Position numbers and translations under genes: made by a program. From Elizabethkingia sp. YR214 (lineage in GTDB: Bacteria > Bacteroidota > Bacteroidia > Flavobacteriales > Weeksellaceae), in NCBI RefSeq assembly GCF_003058195.1, contig NZ_QBUH01000002.1:124001-188000 (forward strand): a stretch of 64,000 nt of DNA, in the 5' to 3' direction. Shown here one piece after another: positions 15,587 through 24,264 of this stretch; position 1 is the stretch's first letter; each line of letters opens with the position of its first letter. The notes under the pieces were generated by a model, which saw only the letters and a list, made by a program, of their open reading frames with translations, had not been told where the DNA came from and made no database searches.

Positions 15587-16372
15587 ATGATACACGATTC
15601 AGAAGCTTTTACAGCTATTAATGGTAAAAAACTATATACTGAATTTGTCAATGAATATAAAGATCGTCCGGTTCTAGTTTTTTTACATGATAGTTTAGGA
15701 AGTACACAGTTATGGCGGGATTTTCCACATCAATTGGCGGCAGCCGCACAATGTAATGTACTGATATATGACCGTTTGGGATATGGGAAATCGGATCCAA
15801 TGCCAACACATGAAAGAGCAACATATTATATGGAGACGGAAGCAGATGTTTTACATAAGGTATTGGCAAAATCTGGTATTACTGATGCTATTTTGTTTGG
15901 GCATAGTGACGGAGGTACCATAGCATTACTTACAGCAGCTAAATATCCTGAAAATATTAAAGCCGTAATCTGTGAAGCAGGTCACATATTTGTGGAAGAT
16001 GTGACTCTGAAAGGAATTTATGAAGCGATGGATGCTTATACAAATACCAATTTGTCACAGCGTCTGGAAAAATATCATGGTGACAAGACCGAAACACTAT
16101 TTCGGGCATGGACAGAAACCTGGACAAGAGCTGATTACAGAGACTGGAATATTGAACATTTCTTATCAAATATTACTTGTCCTTTGCTATTTATTCAGGG
16201 AGAAAATGATGAATATGGAACAATGGATCAGGTTGACAAAACAATTAATCAGGTAAGCGGGCAATCTGAAAAATATATAGTACCAGGGACAGGACATACA
16301 CCCCATAAAGAATCACCAGAGCTTACATTAAAAGTTGCGAAATCATTTATTGATAGTGTACTAGCAGATTAG
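15587..16372 (+). CDS. Alpha/beta fold hydrolase
   Basis: Cytosolic alpha/beta hydrolase of 261 aa. The strand-turn VLVFLHDSLGSTQLWRDFP supplies the oxyanion region. The nucleophile elbow is ILFGHSDGGTIALL (G-H-S-D-G, Ser about 107), the acid is likely in LLFIQGENDEYGT, and the His is in VPGTGHTPHKESPELTL. This layout fits esterase/lactonase-like members; the substrate is unknown. I set the start at ATG 15587 (upstream AAAGGA) because the longer frame begins inside the promoter. Confidence 0.9.
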   Translation: MIHDSEAFTAINGKKLYTEFVNEYKDRPVLVFLHDSLGSTQLWRDFPHQLAAAAQCNVLIYDRLGYGKSDPMPTHERATYYMETEADVLHKVLAKSGITDAILFGHSDGGTIALLTAAKYPENIKAVICEAGHIFVEDVTLKGIYEAMDAYTNTNLSQRLEKYHGDKTETLFRAWTETWTRADYRDWNIEHFLSNITCPLLFIQGENDEYGTMDQVDKTINQVSGQSEKYIVPGTGHTPHKESPELTLKVAKSFIDSVLAD

Positions 16373-16386
16373 TTTGGATAGGAACA

Positions 16387-16407
16387 GATCAGCCTAGCAG
16401 GCTGATC
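16387..16407. terminator. Hairpin between convergent genes
   Basis: GATCAGCCT and AGGCTGATC form a perfect 9-bp stem with loop AGC, between the stops of the hydrolase (16372) and the leftward epimerase (16428). It has no long T-run on either side, so terminator function is likely but not certain. Confidence 0.5.
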
Positions 16408-16427
16408 CGTATATATGTTGATTGTGT

Positions 16428-17438
16428 TTACAAAAGCTCTTTATGCTCCATCAGGTAAGCAAAGGATTCTTTCAGAATCTGTTTTGGTTTTTTAGGATTA
16501 AAACCAAGCTCATTTCGGGCTTTAGAAATATCAAAATTTTGCTGCAAGCCAGAGAACATTGCAATGTCTTTTATGGTAAGAACAGGTGGTTTTCCTTTAA
16601 GTTTTGCCGAGAATTGCATAATTCCTGCAAGAGTATATAATATAAATTTCGGAACAGCAGCAGGCTTTTTTAGCTGAAGTTCCGGATATAGTTTACCTGC
16701 CAGAACCGTTGTGTCAGTAATGGTCATACATTGTTCATTAGCCAGAATGTAGCGTTCCCCGGGACGGCCTTTTTCTGCAGCCTGAAAACAACCTTCTGCC
16801 ACATCTTTTACATCAACCCAGTTTAATGTAATCCTTGTATCCATAGGAATTTCCTTGTTCAGTATAAGTTTTAGGATGCCATAAGAAACATTTAACGGGA
16901 AAAAAGCTTCACTTCCAATCATTGCTCCGGGCATTACGGATATTAATTCTATTCCCAATTCATCTGCCAGCTTCAAGGCCAGTCTCTCACCGTCATTTTT
17001 AGAATTGTAATACATATCCCGTCTGTCGGGATTATAACCATTGCTTTCTTTGGTCGGTAGCTTTGTATAATCCAGCGCTGCAATAGAGCTTACATATACA
17101 ATCCGCTTTACACCAGCCTCTGCAGCTGCTTCTATGGTATTACGGGTTCCTTCTATATTCACATCGTAGATTTCCTTTTCAGGGTTTTTCGCCCATAATT
17201 TGAATGAGGCACCAACAGCATAGAATGTTTCAACGCCCTGCAAGGCTTTCACAAAAGAAGCTTTATCCGTAATGTTGGCCTGAACAACTTCGCAGTTCAG
17301 TCCCCTAAAAGGTTCTTTATTTTTAGTGTTTCTAACTGTGGCCCGTACCGGAATACCTTTTTTTAATAATAAACGCACCAGATTGTTTCCCAGATGTCCG
17401 TTGGCTCCGGAAACCAGTGCCAGATTATGATTACTCAT
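16428..17438 (-). CDS. NAD-dependent epimerase/dehydratase family protein (extended SDR)
   Basis: Extended short-chain dehydrogenase of 336 aa, of the dihydroflavonol reductase/3-beta-HSD-like branch. It has an N-terminal NAD(P)-binding Rossmann motif ALVSGANGHLGNNLVRLLL (G-x-x-G-x-x-G), VQANITDKASFVKAL, the YVSSIAALDYT strand and the catalytic YxxxK in DMYYNSKNDGE (about 143-151). The C-terminal substrate domain ends FNPKKPKQILKESFAYL. The substrate is unknown. A Crp/Fnr-type regulator is encoded just upstream on the same strand (66 bases between them). Confidence 0.9.
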   Translation of the reverse strand: MSNHNLALVSGANGHLGNNLVRLLLKKGIPVRATVRNTKNKEPFRGLNCEVVQANITDKASFVKALQGVETFYAVGASFKLWAKNPEKEIYDVNIEGTRNTIEAAAEAGVKRIVYVSSIAALDYTKLPTKESNGYNPDRRDMYYNSKNDGERLALKLADELGIELISVMPGAMIGSEAFFPLNVSYGILKLILNKEIPMDTRITLNWVDVKDVAEGCFQAAEKGRPGERYILANEQCMTITDTTVLAGKLYPELQLKKPAAVPKFILYTLAGIMQFSAKLKGKPPVLTIKDIAMFSGLQQNFDISKARNELGFNPKKPKQILKESFAYLMEHKELL

Positions 17439-17503
17439 GTGTAGCTGATTTTAATTGATGCTGCAAAGTTCAGCGTTGCAGATTCGAAATCACTTCACAA
17501 ATG

Positions 17504-18079
17504 TTACCTAATCACTTGTTTGCGGATTCGGCTTAAACTTTTAGGATTCATGCCCAGAAATGAGGCGATATATTGCAGGGGGACATTCTGGAGGATATTT
17601 GGATATTCTTTAATTAGTTTCAGATAACGCTGCTGTGCAGTAAGTGTAGCGAGTTCTTTGGAACGGTTCTCGTTGTAGGAGATTGATTGTTGGAATACTG
17701 AAATACTGAAATCTTTAAAAGCGGAACTTTTATCAATCAGTTTGTCGAGATCGGTTTTGGTAATTCTTAGCAGCTGACAATCTGTTATACATTCTAGATT
17801 TTCATCTGACGGCGTTTGGTTGATATAATTGAAATAAGACGTAATAAAGCCTGGCGGACAATTGATATGCGTTGTCATTTCTTCACCTTTTTCATTCTGA
17901 TGAAAAAGCCTTACATAGCCCGAAACAATAAAATAGAGATACTGAGGAATCTTTCCTTCCGCTTCTATGCACATGTTTTTGTTATAGACAACAGGTTCGA
18001 AATAAGATGCACACCATTCTCTTTCTTTATCAGAAAGTATTACCCGTTCTGTAATAAGCTGAATAAGCTTTTCGTACAT
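17504..18079 (-). CDS. Crp/Fnr family transcriptional regulator
   Basis: Regulator of 191 aa with an N-terminal cyclic-nucleotide-binding-like beta-roll (about 15-120: CIEAEGKIPQYLYFIVSGYVRLF, PPGFITSYFNY, ITKTDLDKLI) and a C-terminal winged helix (about 145-191: LQYIASFLGMNPKSLSRIRK). The C-terminal half fits small-molecule-responsive Crp relatives common in Flavobacteria; there is no 4Fe-4S cysteine pattern. A longer frame begins at 18127, but that region contains two promoter boxes, so the ATG at 18079 (MYEKLIQL) is preferred. Its target is probably the SDR gene downstream. Confidence 0.88.
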   Translation of the reverse strand: MYEKLIQLITERVILSDKEREWCASYFEPVVYNKNMCIEAEGKIPQYLYFIVSGYVRLFHQNEKGEEMTTHINCPPGFITSYFNYINQTPSDENLECITDCQLLRITKTDLDKLIDKSSAFKDFSISVFQQSISYNENRSKELATLTAQQRYLKLIKEYPNILQNVPLQYIASFLGMNPKSLSRIRKQVIR

Positions 18080-18083
18080 GATA

Positions 18084-18124
18084 CAAAGGTATAGGAGAAT
18101 TAAGAGTTGACTTGGACAAAAGTA
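18084..18124 (-). promoter_or_regulatory. Two -7 boxes upstream of the Crp/Fnr gene
   Basis: On the minus strand TACTTTTG (18124-18117) and TACCTTTG (18091-18084) both match TAnnTTTG. The nearer one ends four bases before the ATG at 18079 and would give a leaderless message; the farther one would give a leader of about 33 bases. Confidence 0.5.
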
Positions 18125-18248
18125 CAATTTAAAAGATAAACTATATCCTTATTCCTGAATAATAGAAGCGTCCAGACTATTTATATGCTAAAATAATTTC
18201 GTAGTTTCGGGATTCTATACATATCAATTATAGTTTATAATTCAAATA

Positions 18249-19811
18249 ATGATGAAGCGAGTAAAATATCAGGATATAAGACATCTACTGCCCGAAGATA
18301 CCAATTATATAAACGAAAGGTATTTTGATGCCGAAGAAGCATGGGTATTACGCCATGAAGGAGATTTGGTATTAGAAAAACCGCTGGATCTGGACAATTC
18401 TTATTCCTATTTCTTTGATGGAGAAGAGCCCGAAGATTTATGTTATTTTATCTTCGTAGAAGGAAATGTTAAGGCGGGTAATATTTACAATAATGAAACC
18501 GATGGTTCCACCGGACTTGTTGTTATGGGAAATCTTACAGCAAATAATATAGTTGTGGGTGGCCAGGAAATATTTGTAGCGGGGGACCTTATTGTAAATC
18601 AGCTTTTCTGGGGTGATTACAATCACGGTGAATTACAGGTAAGAGGCTCTATCCAGGCAAAGGTTTTCATCAATACAGATTATGGAGTAGACTATAAGCG
18701 CTTTGAAGAGCATACAAATATTTTCATAGAACATTTACTATGGGACGACTTCGAAGATGATTATGAAGACGACGAGCATATTCGCCAGTTACTGCGCCCT
18801 GAATATTTGCTGTCCGCAGAAGATCTGGCAGAAGAGGAAATCTATTCCTGGAAAGATTGGATTTTCGTTTCAGGTTTAATGAAAGCTATGGAGCAAGACC
18901 TTTCTGTATTACAGGACAATGTGAAACCTTACAAAAGACCGGAAGAGGACTTTTCATTTTTCTTTGAAGATAATATCGTTAGTGAAAACAATTTGAAACG
19001 TTTCCTGGATAGTGATATTCTTGTTGGAAAGGCTCCTGTGGAAGGCGAGAGTTTTGCTCTGGAATATTGGGATGGTCCTGTATTCCGCAGAATTTTTACT
19101 ATTATTGGGAGTCCCGAAACAACAGCTGTATATTTCCAGTACGAAGAAAAATTTGCCTGTATGGCTTACTTTACAGAACACCAGAATATGCTGGGTAAAC
19201 TAACCGGAAAAAAAGAATACCGAGTAGAACAGGCCTATAAGATTTTTCCGGAAGACAAGTGGTTGGTTCTGGATAAGAATGCATCGCAGGAGTTTCAGGA
19301 TTTTATGAATACCCAATGGAATGTATTTTTGTGGCAATATTCAGAAATGGTTCACCTCAAGAATTTGTTCAGAAAAACAGTTACCCGTGAAAAGTTAGAA
19401 CGAATACTCAATCTGCCATTGGTACAGGAAAAAAGTAAGCAATACTATACAGACGATGCATCCCTTGATTTAGGTTCATTGCATTTACAATTCCGACAAG
19501 AAAATTCTCAGGAAGATTATGGCAGCCGTATAAGCGTTATCCGTCAGGAAAATGGAGATGAAGATATTTTTAATTTCTGGCATTTCGATCTTGTAGAAAC
19601 TGTAGATGGCAGGATAGCTCCGGTATTGTTTAGCCAGGATGACAACGATTATGAGTCTAAACTTTACGAAGTATCTGCTACGGCTGTTAATAAATATAAG
19701 AACGCTATCCGATACTGGAACAGACTGGAAAGAAATATTGACAGTCTGAATGAAGCTTATCTTCGCGGAGAACTAAGCCTTGTAAACGATGAAGAATCAG
19801 AAGAATCTTAA
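18249..19811 (+). CDS. Hypothetical protein with bactofilin-like N-terminal repeats
   Basis: Soluble acidic protein of 520 aa without signal peptide or membrane helix. Residues about 70-160 contain short beta-helix-like repeats (FIFVEGNVKAGNI, GLVVMGNLTANNIVVGG, IFVAGDLIVNQLFWG, ELQVRGSIQAKVFI), the rhythm of polymer-forming bactofilin domains. A very acidic linker follows (DDFEDDYEDDEH, about 178-190). The C-terminal half (about 270-520) is not recognised. It is monocistronic with a terminator behind it. A structural or scaffold role is a guess; it could also be an enzyme or immunity-type protein. Confidence 0.75.
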   Translation: MMKRVKYQDIRHLLPEDTNYINERYFDAEEAWVLRHEGDLVLEKPLDLDNSYSYFFDGEEPEDLCYFIFVEGNVKAGNIYNNETDGSTGLVVMGNLTANNIVVGGQEIFVAGDLIVNQLFWGDYNHGELQVRGSIQAKVFINTDYGVDYKRFEEHTNIFIEHLLWDDFEDDYEDDEHIRQLLRPEYLLSAEDLAEEEIYSWKDWIFVSGLMKAMEQDLSVLQDNVKPYKRPEEDFSFFFEDNIVSENNLKRFLDSDILVGKAPVEGESFALEYWDGPVFRRIFTIIGSPETTAVYFQYEEKFACMAYFTEHQNMLGKLTGKKEYRVEQAYKIFPEDKWLVLDKNASQEFQDFMNTQWNVFLWQYSEMVHLKNLFRKTVTREKLERILNLPLVQEKSKQYYTDDASLDLGSLHLQFRQENSQEDYGSRISVIRQENGDEDIFNFWHFDLVETVDGRIAPVLFSQDDNDYESKLYEVSATAVNKYKNAIRYWNRLERNIDSLNEAYLRGELSLVNDEESEES

Positions 19812-19816
19812 AAATA

Positions 19817-19847
19817 TAGCCCTGTCAGAATCCTTGACAGGGCTTTT
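19817..19847 (+). terminator. Rho-independent terminator
   Basis: A perfect 10-bp stem, AGCCCTGTCA with TGACAGGGCT, has a 7-base loop and a T-run. It starts 5 bases after the stop of the bactofilin-like gene. Confidence 0.88.
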
Positions 19848-19976
19848 TAGTATTAAGGCACAAAATTTTACCATTTAGGTATTAAGATAATTATACAATA
19901 GAGACCTTAATAATCTTAATTTCTTAATGGTTTATATTGCAGTACGGTTGGGAAAAAGGCAAGTACTCTTTAAAAG

Positions 19977-20669
19977 CTAATCCAAATATTCCAATACCTG
20001 ATCTATTCTTTTCAGTTCCATAAAGTTCTCATGCTGAAGGGTAGACTCGTGTTGTTCGTGCGCCCATGTAATATGATACGGAATATGCGCTGCATACCCA
20101 CCCAAATCTAATACGGGTAATATATCTGATTTCATAGAATTTCCCAGCATCAGAAAGCTATCCGGTTCGCAGTCCAGATGCTTCAGTAGTTTTGTATAAT
20201 CACTAATCTGCTTGTCACTCATAATTTCTATATGGTGGAAATAATCTTGTAAGCCAGAGTTTTTAAGTTTGCGTTCCTGATCCAGAAGGTCTCCTTTTGT
20301 GGCAACAACTAGTTTGTACTTACCACTAAGGCTTTCCAAAGTATGCTGAACACCATCTAATAATTCAATAGGCTTTTGTAAAAGTTCCTGACCGAGTTCA
20401 ATTGTTTTATTGACAAGGCTAATTGGTGCTGTATTTCCGGATATTCTGCCAATGGTTTCAATCATGCACAACATGAAGCCTTTCACACCATACCCATATA
20501 AATGGAGATTTTTCATTTCCGTTTTGAATAATTCCTGAGAGACAGAATGATGCGGCAAATAATCCTGAAGCATATCACAAAACTGTTTTTCAGTTTCCTG
20601 AAAGTAAGGTTCGTTTATCCAAAGTGTATCATCAGCATCAAAAGCGATTGTTTTTATCTTGCTTTTCAT
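19977..20669 (-). CDS. HAD family hydrolase
   Basis: Haloacid dehalogenase-type phosphatase of 230 aa. Motif I is TIAFDADDTLW (Asp nucleophile about residue 11), motif II KLVVATKG (Thr), motif III the lysine in SDYTKLL, and motif IV FLMLGNSMKSDILPVLDLGG (D about 180). A helical cap is inserted after motif I (about 20-100). The layout resembles YjjG/Gph-like nucleotidases or phosphoglycolate phosphatases; the substrate is not known. It is divergent from the Crp/Fnr gene at 20745 and has a -7 box at 20692-20699. Confidence 0.9.
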   Translation of the reverse strand: MKSKIKTIAFDADDTLWINEPYFQETEKQFCDMLQDYLPHHSVSQELFKTEMKNLHLYGYGVKGFMLCMIETIGRISGNTAPISLVNKTIELGQELLQKPIELLDGVQHTLESLSGKYKLVVATKGDLLDQERKLKNSGLQDYFHHIEIMSDKQISDYTKLLKHLDCEPDSFLMLGNSMKSDILPVLDLGGYAAHIPYHITWAHEQHESTLQHENFMELKRIDQVLEYLD

Positions 20670-20691
20670 TTTAATTCGTAATTTTCAGGCT

Positions 20692-20699
20692 CAAAAATA
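20692..20699 (-). promoter_or_regulatory. -7 box of the HAD hydrolase gene
   Basis: Minus-strand TATTTTTG matches TAnnTTTG and lies 22 bases before the ATG at 20669. Confidence 0.45.
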
Positions 20700-20721
20700 G
20701 GAAACAGAATCCATTTGATAA

Positions 20722-20735
20722 AGGACATTTGTCCT
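20722..20735 (+). promoter_or_regulatory. Small palindrome upstream of the Crp/Fnr gene
   Basis: AGGACA and TGTCCT flank two T, directly before the chosen ATG at 20745. Position and symmetry suit autoregulation by the encoded Crp/Fnr protein. The in-frame TTG at 20715 lies on the other side of this palindrome and is rejected as start. Confidence 0.35.
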
Positions 20736-20744
20736 GATAATAAT

Positions 20745-21320
20745 ATGTTGCGTACCAATCAGTCATTTTTAGCTTATACAGCACAGCTTTACGAAGAACA
20801 ACAACGTAAAGAAGATATCGTTATAAAAAACTTTCCTAAGGGCAGCAAACTGCTGGAACAGGGTGAAGTACCTACCAGAGTAATGTTGATAAAGGAAGGT
20901 ATAACCAAATGTTTTGTAAAAGAAGAAAATGACAAAGATTATATTCTTGAATTTCTTGGGAAAGGAGAAATTATTGGAGAAATAGAACTATTGCGGAATA
21001 TTCCGTGTCTGTGTAGTGTTGAAGCTGTAACAGATGTTAGTGTTTTTGCCTTTTCTATTCCTTATTTCCGGGCACTCCTCGCAAAAGATCTGGGGCTTAA
21101 TAATCATTTATTAGATGTTTTTTCCGAACGTATTGTCAATACTTCAACCCGAGCATCTTATCAGCAATTATACACAACAGAACATAGCCTGCTGCGTTTA
21201 CTCGAATTGCAGTCTCAATTGGAAACTCCAATTACCAAAGAAGATATGGCAGCTTATCTTGGGGTTAGTATACGCAGTCTGAACCGTACATTAAAACAGC
21301 TGGAAGGCCACAAAAAATAG
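20745..21320 (+). CDS. Crp/Fnr family transcriptional regulator
   Basis: Regulator of 191 aa. The N-terminal cNMP-binding-like roll shows KGSKLLEQGEVPTRVMLIKEGITKCFVKEE and FLGKGEIIGEIELLRNIPCLCSVEAVTDVSVFAFS (about 35-115). The C-terminal helix-turn-helix is ITKEDMAAYLGVSIRSLNRTLKQLEG (about 163-188). GEIIGEIELL resembles the phosphate-binding cassette but lacks the usual R-S/T pair for cAMP. The start is taken at ATG 20745 rather than an upstream TTG. It is divergent from the HAD gene, and its 3' end is adjacent to the convergent DUF6624 gene (1 base between them). Confidence 0.88.
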   Translation: MLRTNQSFLAYTAQLYEEQQRKEDIVIKNFPKGSKLLEQGEVPTRVMLIKEGITKCFVKEENDKDYILEFLGKGEIIGEIELLRNIPCLCSVEAVTDVSVFAFSIPYFRALLAKDLGLNNHLLDVFSERIVNTSTRASYQQLYTTEHSLLRLLELQSQLETPITKEDMAAYLGVSIRSLNRTLKQLEGHKK

Positions 21321-21321
21321 A

Positions 21322-22296
21322 CTACATGCTTTTATTTTTTGAAAGCATTTCGACTCTTTCCTTATACAGCTTTTCTATTCGGGGTAAATCTTTTTTATAA
21401 TCTTCAAGATTCCAGGAAAGCCCATCTTCCTGCAGATCGTCGTTTAATGGATCCAAACCAATTTCTTTTCTTAGTTCATCCACTTTTTCAGGATTTTCTA
21501 AAGGAATTATATAGGATGTTTCAGGATTTTTTGTCATAATTTTTTGTGTTCCGTAAACCTGTTTTTTTCCTTGATTCATTAAAATTCTGTCCGTTAAAAA
21601 TGCCAAATGCCATGGCTCGGCGTCTCCTTTTATAACTGCGTCTTTAAGTGTGGGCAAATATTTGGATTGTACAGCCAGATCATCTATATGTTGTATCCCC
21701 AGAAAGAGTGTTTCATTGGCTTCTTTTCCGATCTTATCTTTTCCAAGCCAGCCGTATTTATTAACTGTTTTTGCAACAATATCCGCACTCTCAAGATCAA
21801 TTTTTTTCATTTTTTCGCGTGCTGATTTTACCAGATCATTATCGTCTGTGTAAGTTTTTTTCAGTTCCTGATAGACCAATCTGATACTTTGATCTTTGCT
21901 TTGTACCTCAAGTAATTTTAATCGGACATCGTTATTGTATTTTGATTTTTTAGCTTTAATCTGATGGGTGAATTTTTTCCAATTTCCCAGATGATGTAAT
22001 GCCGAGAAGTTTTTATCAGCCAGAATCGTATCAATAAAATAATCTTCTGAGATTAAACTGTCAAGGTTTTTGAATGCATCCGGATACTGTTTTTTCTTGA
22101 TATTTTCAATGGCGTTGTTGTAATAGGGGATATTTTCTTTAAGGAAAGCTCCCCATACCTTATCTCTGGTCTGATCGAACTTTAAATTATCATTATTCTT
22201 TAAAAAAATAATTGACTGATCTACTAGTTGTTTTGAGTTTTGGCTGTATGTAAAACTGATAAAAAATAATAAGATAATTAAAAATCGAATTTTCAT
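21322..22296 (-). CDS. DUF6624 domain-containing secreted protein
   Basis: Protein of 324 aa with a signal peptide (about 1-18, ending TYSQ). The N-terminal half is helical and TPR-like (YNNAIENIKKKQYPDAFKNLDSLI). The C-terminal DUF6624 region (about 170-290) has the block YGWLGKDKIGKEANETLFLGIQH, then HLAFLTDRILMNQGKKQVYGTQ and IIPLENPEKVDELRKEIGLDPL, which are diagnostic. Function is unknown. The gene is monocistronic, with a -7 box TATATTTG at 22322-22315. Confidence 0.88.
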   Translation of the reverse strand: MKIRFLIILLFFISFTYSQNSKQLVDQSIIFLKNNDNLKFDQTRDKVWGAFLKENIPYYNNAIENIKKKQYPDAFKNLDSLISEDYFIDTILADKNFSALHHLGNWKKFTHQIKAKKSKYNNDVRLKLLEVQSKDQSIRLVYQELKKTYTDDNDLVKSAREKMKKIDLESADIVAKTVNKYGWLGKDKIGKEANETLFLGIQHIDDLAVQSKYLPTLKDAVIKGDAEPWHLAFLTDRILMNQGKKQVYGTQKIMTKNPETSYIIPLENPEKVDELRKEIGLDPLNDDLQEDGLSWNLEDYKKDLPRIEKLYKERVEMLSKNKSM

Positions 22297-22314
22297 GGGA
22301 TATGGTTATGTGTA

Positions 22315-22322
22315 CAAATATA
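22315..22322 (-). promoter_or_regulatory. -7 box of the DUF6624 gene
   Basis: Minus-strand TATATTTG matches TAnnTTTG, 18 bases before the ATG at 22296. Confidence 0.5.
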
Positions 22323-22476
22323 GAGAATGAGTGGTAATTCTCCGTTGTGGGACTTGTTTTTATTTTGTATATACATTAAAATATGCAATTTATTAGAATT
22401 AATAATTTTATATATGTAAATAAATTGTGGGTATAATAAATTTTGTGCATATTTGGAATGTAACTTAATATTAATT

Positions 22477-24159
22477 ATGAAGCCAAGATTTTATATTAAA
22501 GAAATTTTGTTTAATGATAATTCAAAAATTTGTTTTGAAAAAAATGATATAGTTGTATTTGTTGGTCCTAATAACGCAGGTAAAAGTGCTGCTTTAAAGG
22601 AGTCTGCAGAACAGATTAAAGCTACTAATAACTATACAAAAGTTGTTAAAAAAATAAAGATAGGGAAAGAAGGTGAAAAATATGATTTTAAATCTTATAT
22701 TGAAAAAATATCGATAAAAAAGAAAACTACTAATCCTGAAATATATTTTCAAGGGCTTGGATATGATATATATTCTCCAAGCATTGAGAATCAATTAAAT
22801 GATTATGAAAAGGTAGGGATTGGGAATTTATTTCCAATTTTTGTAAATATATTAAATACAGAACAAAGACTCTCATCAGCAAATCCTCCTCCAAATATAA
22901 GGTTAATAACAGATCCTATTAATCATCCAATTCATTTTTTACAAAAAGATGATGAAATTGAGAATAAATTCAGTGGTTATTTTAAGCAAGCATTTGGTAC
23001 AGATCTTATTGTTCATCGGAATGCCGGGATGGAAGTACCTTTATATGTTGGAGAGAAACCCATTCTTCAAAATGGAGAAGACAGAGTTTCAAAAAATTAT
23101 ATTGAAGCTTTAGAAAAATTAGATTTACTACATAAACAAGGAGATGGAATGAGGAGTTTTGTAGGTATTCTTTTGAATTCTTTTATTGCAATTCATGATA
23201 TTTTGTTTATAGATGAACCTGAAGCTTTTTTACATCCTCCTCAAGCAAGATTATTAGGTAAAATGTTAGGAAAGGATTTGCCATCTGAAAAACAATTGTT
23301 TTTGGCTACTCACAATGAGGATTTTTTAAAAGGACTTCTAGAAGCCAATTCATCTAACTTAAAGATAATACGTATAAATAGAGAGGGAACTGTAAATTCA
23401 ATAAAAGTATTAGACAGTATTGATATTGATGCAATATGGAATGATTCACTACTTAGACATTCAAATATTTTAGCTGGATTGTTCCATTCAAAAGTTGTTA
23501 TTTGTGAGAGTGATTCTGATTCTCGTTTTTATTCTGCAGTTTTAAATTCACAATTTGATGGAGGAGCTAATCCTACAACAGATATTTTATTTATTAATGT
23601 AGGAGGAAAGCACAGGATACCAGTAGCAATAAAAGCTTTGAACAAATTAAATGTTTCTATAAAAGTTATTTCTGATTTTGATATTTTGAACAATATTGAA
23701 CCTCTTAAGATTATATATGAAGAATTAGGTGGTGATTGGAGTGATGTAAATAAAGATTGGGAGTTAGTTAAATATGAAATTGAAAATAAAAGGCCTGAAT
23801 TTTTAACAGAAGATGCTAAAAATCAAATTAATGACATTCTGTCATCAATAGATGAGAGAATCTTTCCAAAGAAAAAAATTGTTGAAATAAATAAGGTTTT
23901 AAAAAAATCTTCGCCTTGGACAGAAGCCAAAGAGATTGGAAAAGCTTTCATTCCAAATGGAAATGCAATGCAAGCATTTAATAGAATTCAAACTAAGTTT
24001 ATTAAAAAAGGTCTTCTAATTCCTGAAGTTGGGGAACTAGAAAGTTTTGTAAAAAGTGTAGGAAATCACGGGCCGAAATGGATTAATAATGTATTAGCTA
24101 AAGATTTAAAAAATGATCCTGAATTATCTGATGCGAGAGATTTTGTAAATCTAATATAA
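22477..24159 (+). CDS. OLD-type ATPase-TOPRIM endonuclease (putative phage defence)
   Basis: Protein of 560 aa joining an ABC/SMC-type ATPase and a TOPRIM nuclease domain. Visible: Walker A GPNNAGKS (30-37), Walker B ILFIDEPEAFLHPP (about 243-256), the switch His in LATHNEDF (about 275-282), then TOPRIM motifs VVICESDSDSRFY (about 341-353) with the acidic first motif and VISDFDI (about 396-402) with the D-x-D motif. OLD family proteins are ATP-regulated DNA nucleases used in Gabija, retron-Eco8 and related defence; fused PARIS-like AriAB proteins have the same order. No UvrD-like GajB or reverse transcriptase is nearby. Base composition and codon use are clearly more AT-rich than in the neighbours, suggesting transfer. 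I use ATG 22477 instead of TTG 22453. Confidence 0.85.
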   Translation: MKPRFYIKEILFNDNSKICFEKNDIVVFVGPNNAGKSAALKESAEQIKATNNYTKVVKKIKIGKEGEKYDFKSYIEKISIKKKTTNPEIYFQGLGYDIYSPSIENQLNDYEKVGIGNLFPIFVNILNTEQRLSSANPPPNIRLITDPINHPIHFLQKDDEIENKFSGYFKQAFGTDLIVHRNAGMEVPLYVGEKPILQNGEDRVSKNYIEALEKLDLLHKQGDGMRSFVGILLNSFIAIHDILFIDEPEAFLHPPQARLLGKMLGKDLPSEKQLFLATHNEDFLKGLLEANSSNLKIIRINREGTVNSIKVLDSIDIDAIWNDSLLRHSNILAGLFHSKVVICESDSDSRFYSAVLNSQFDGGANPTTDILFINVGGKHRIPVAIKALNKLNVSIKVISDFDILNNIEPLKIIYEELGGDWSDVNKDWELVKYEIENKRPEFLTEDAKNQINDILSSIDERIFPKKKIVEINKVLKKSSPWTEAKEIGKAFIPNGNAMQAFNRIQTKFIKKGLLIPEVGELESFVKSVGNHGPKWINNVLAKDLKNDPELSDARDFVNLI

Positions 24160-24264
24160 TACATGTGTAAATTATATCTTTAAAGTACTTTATAATAGTT
24201 GCTATTTTAAAATTTTAATTTGTGACATTTTAGAGAAGTCTATATGTGCAGAGGAAATGACATT

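Noticed and set aside
22453-22476. TTG start of the OLD-type gene
   Set aside because: ATG 22477 is eight codons later and starts the conserved domain more naturally; the extra residues carry no motif.
22477-24159. Gabija, retron or two-gene PARIS system
   Set aside because: No UvrD-like helicase, reverse transcriptase or separate DUF4435 gene is adjacent; only a single-gene or fused form is supportable.
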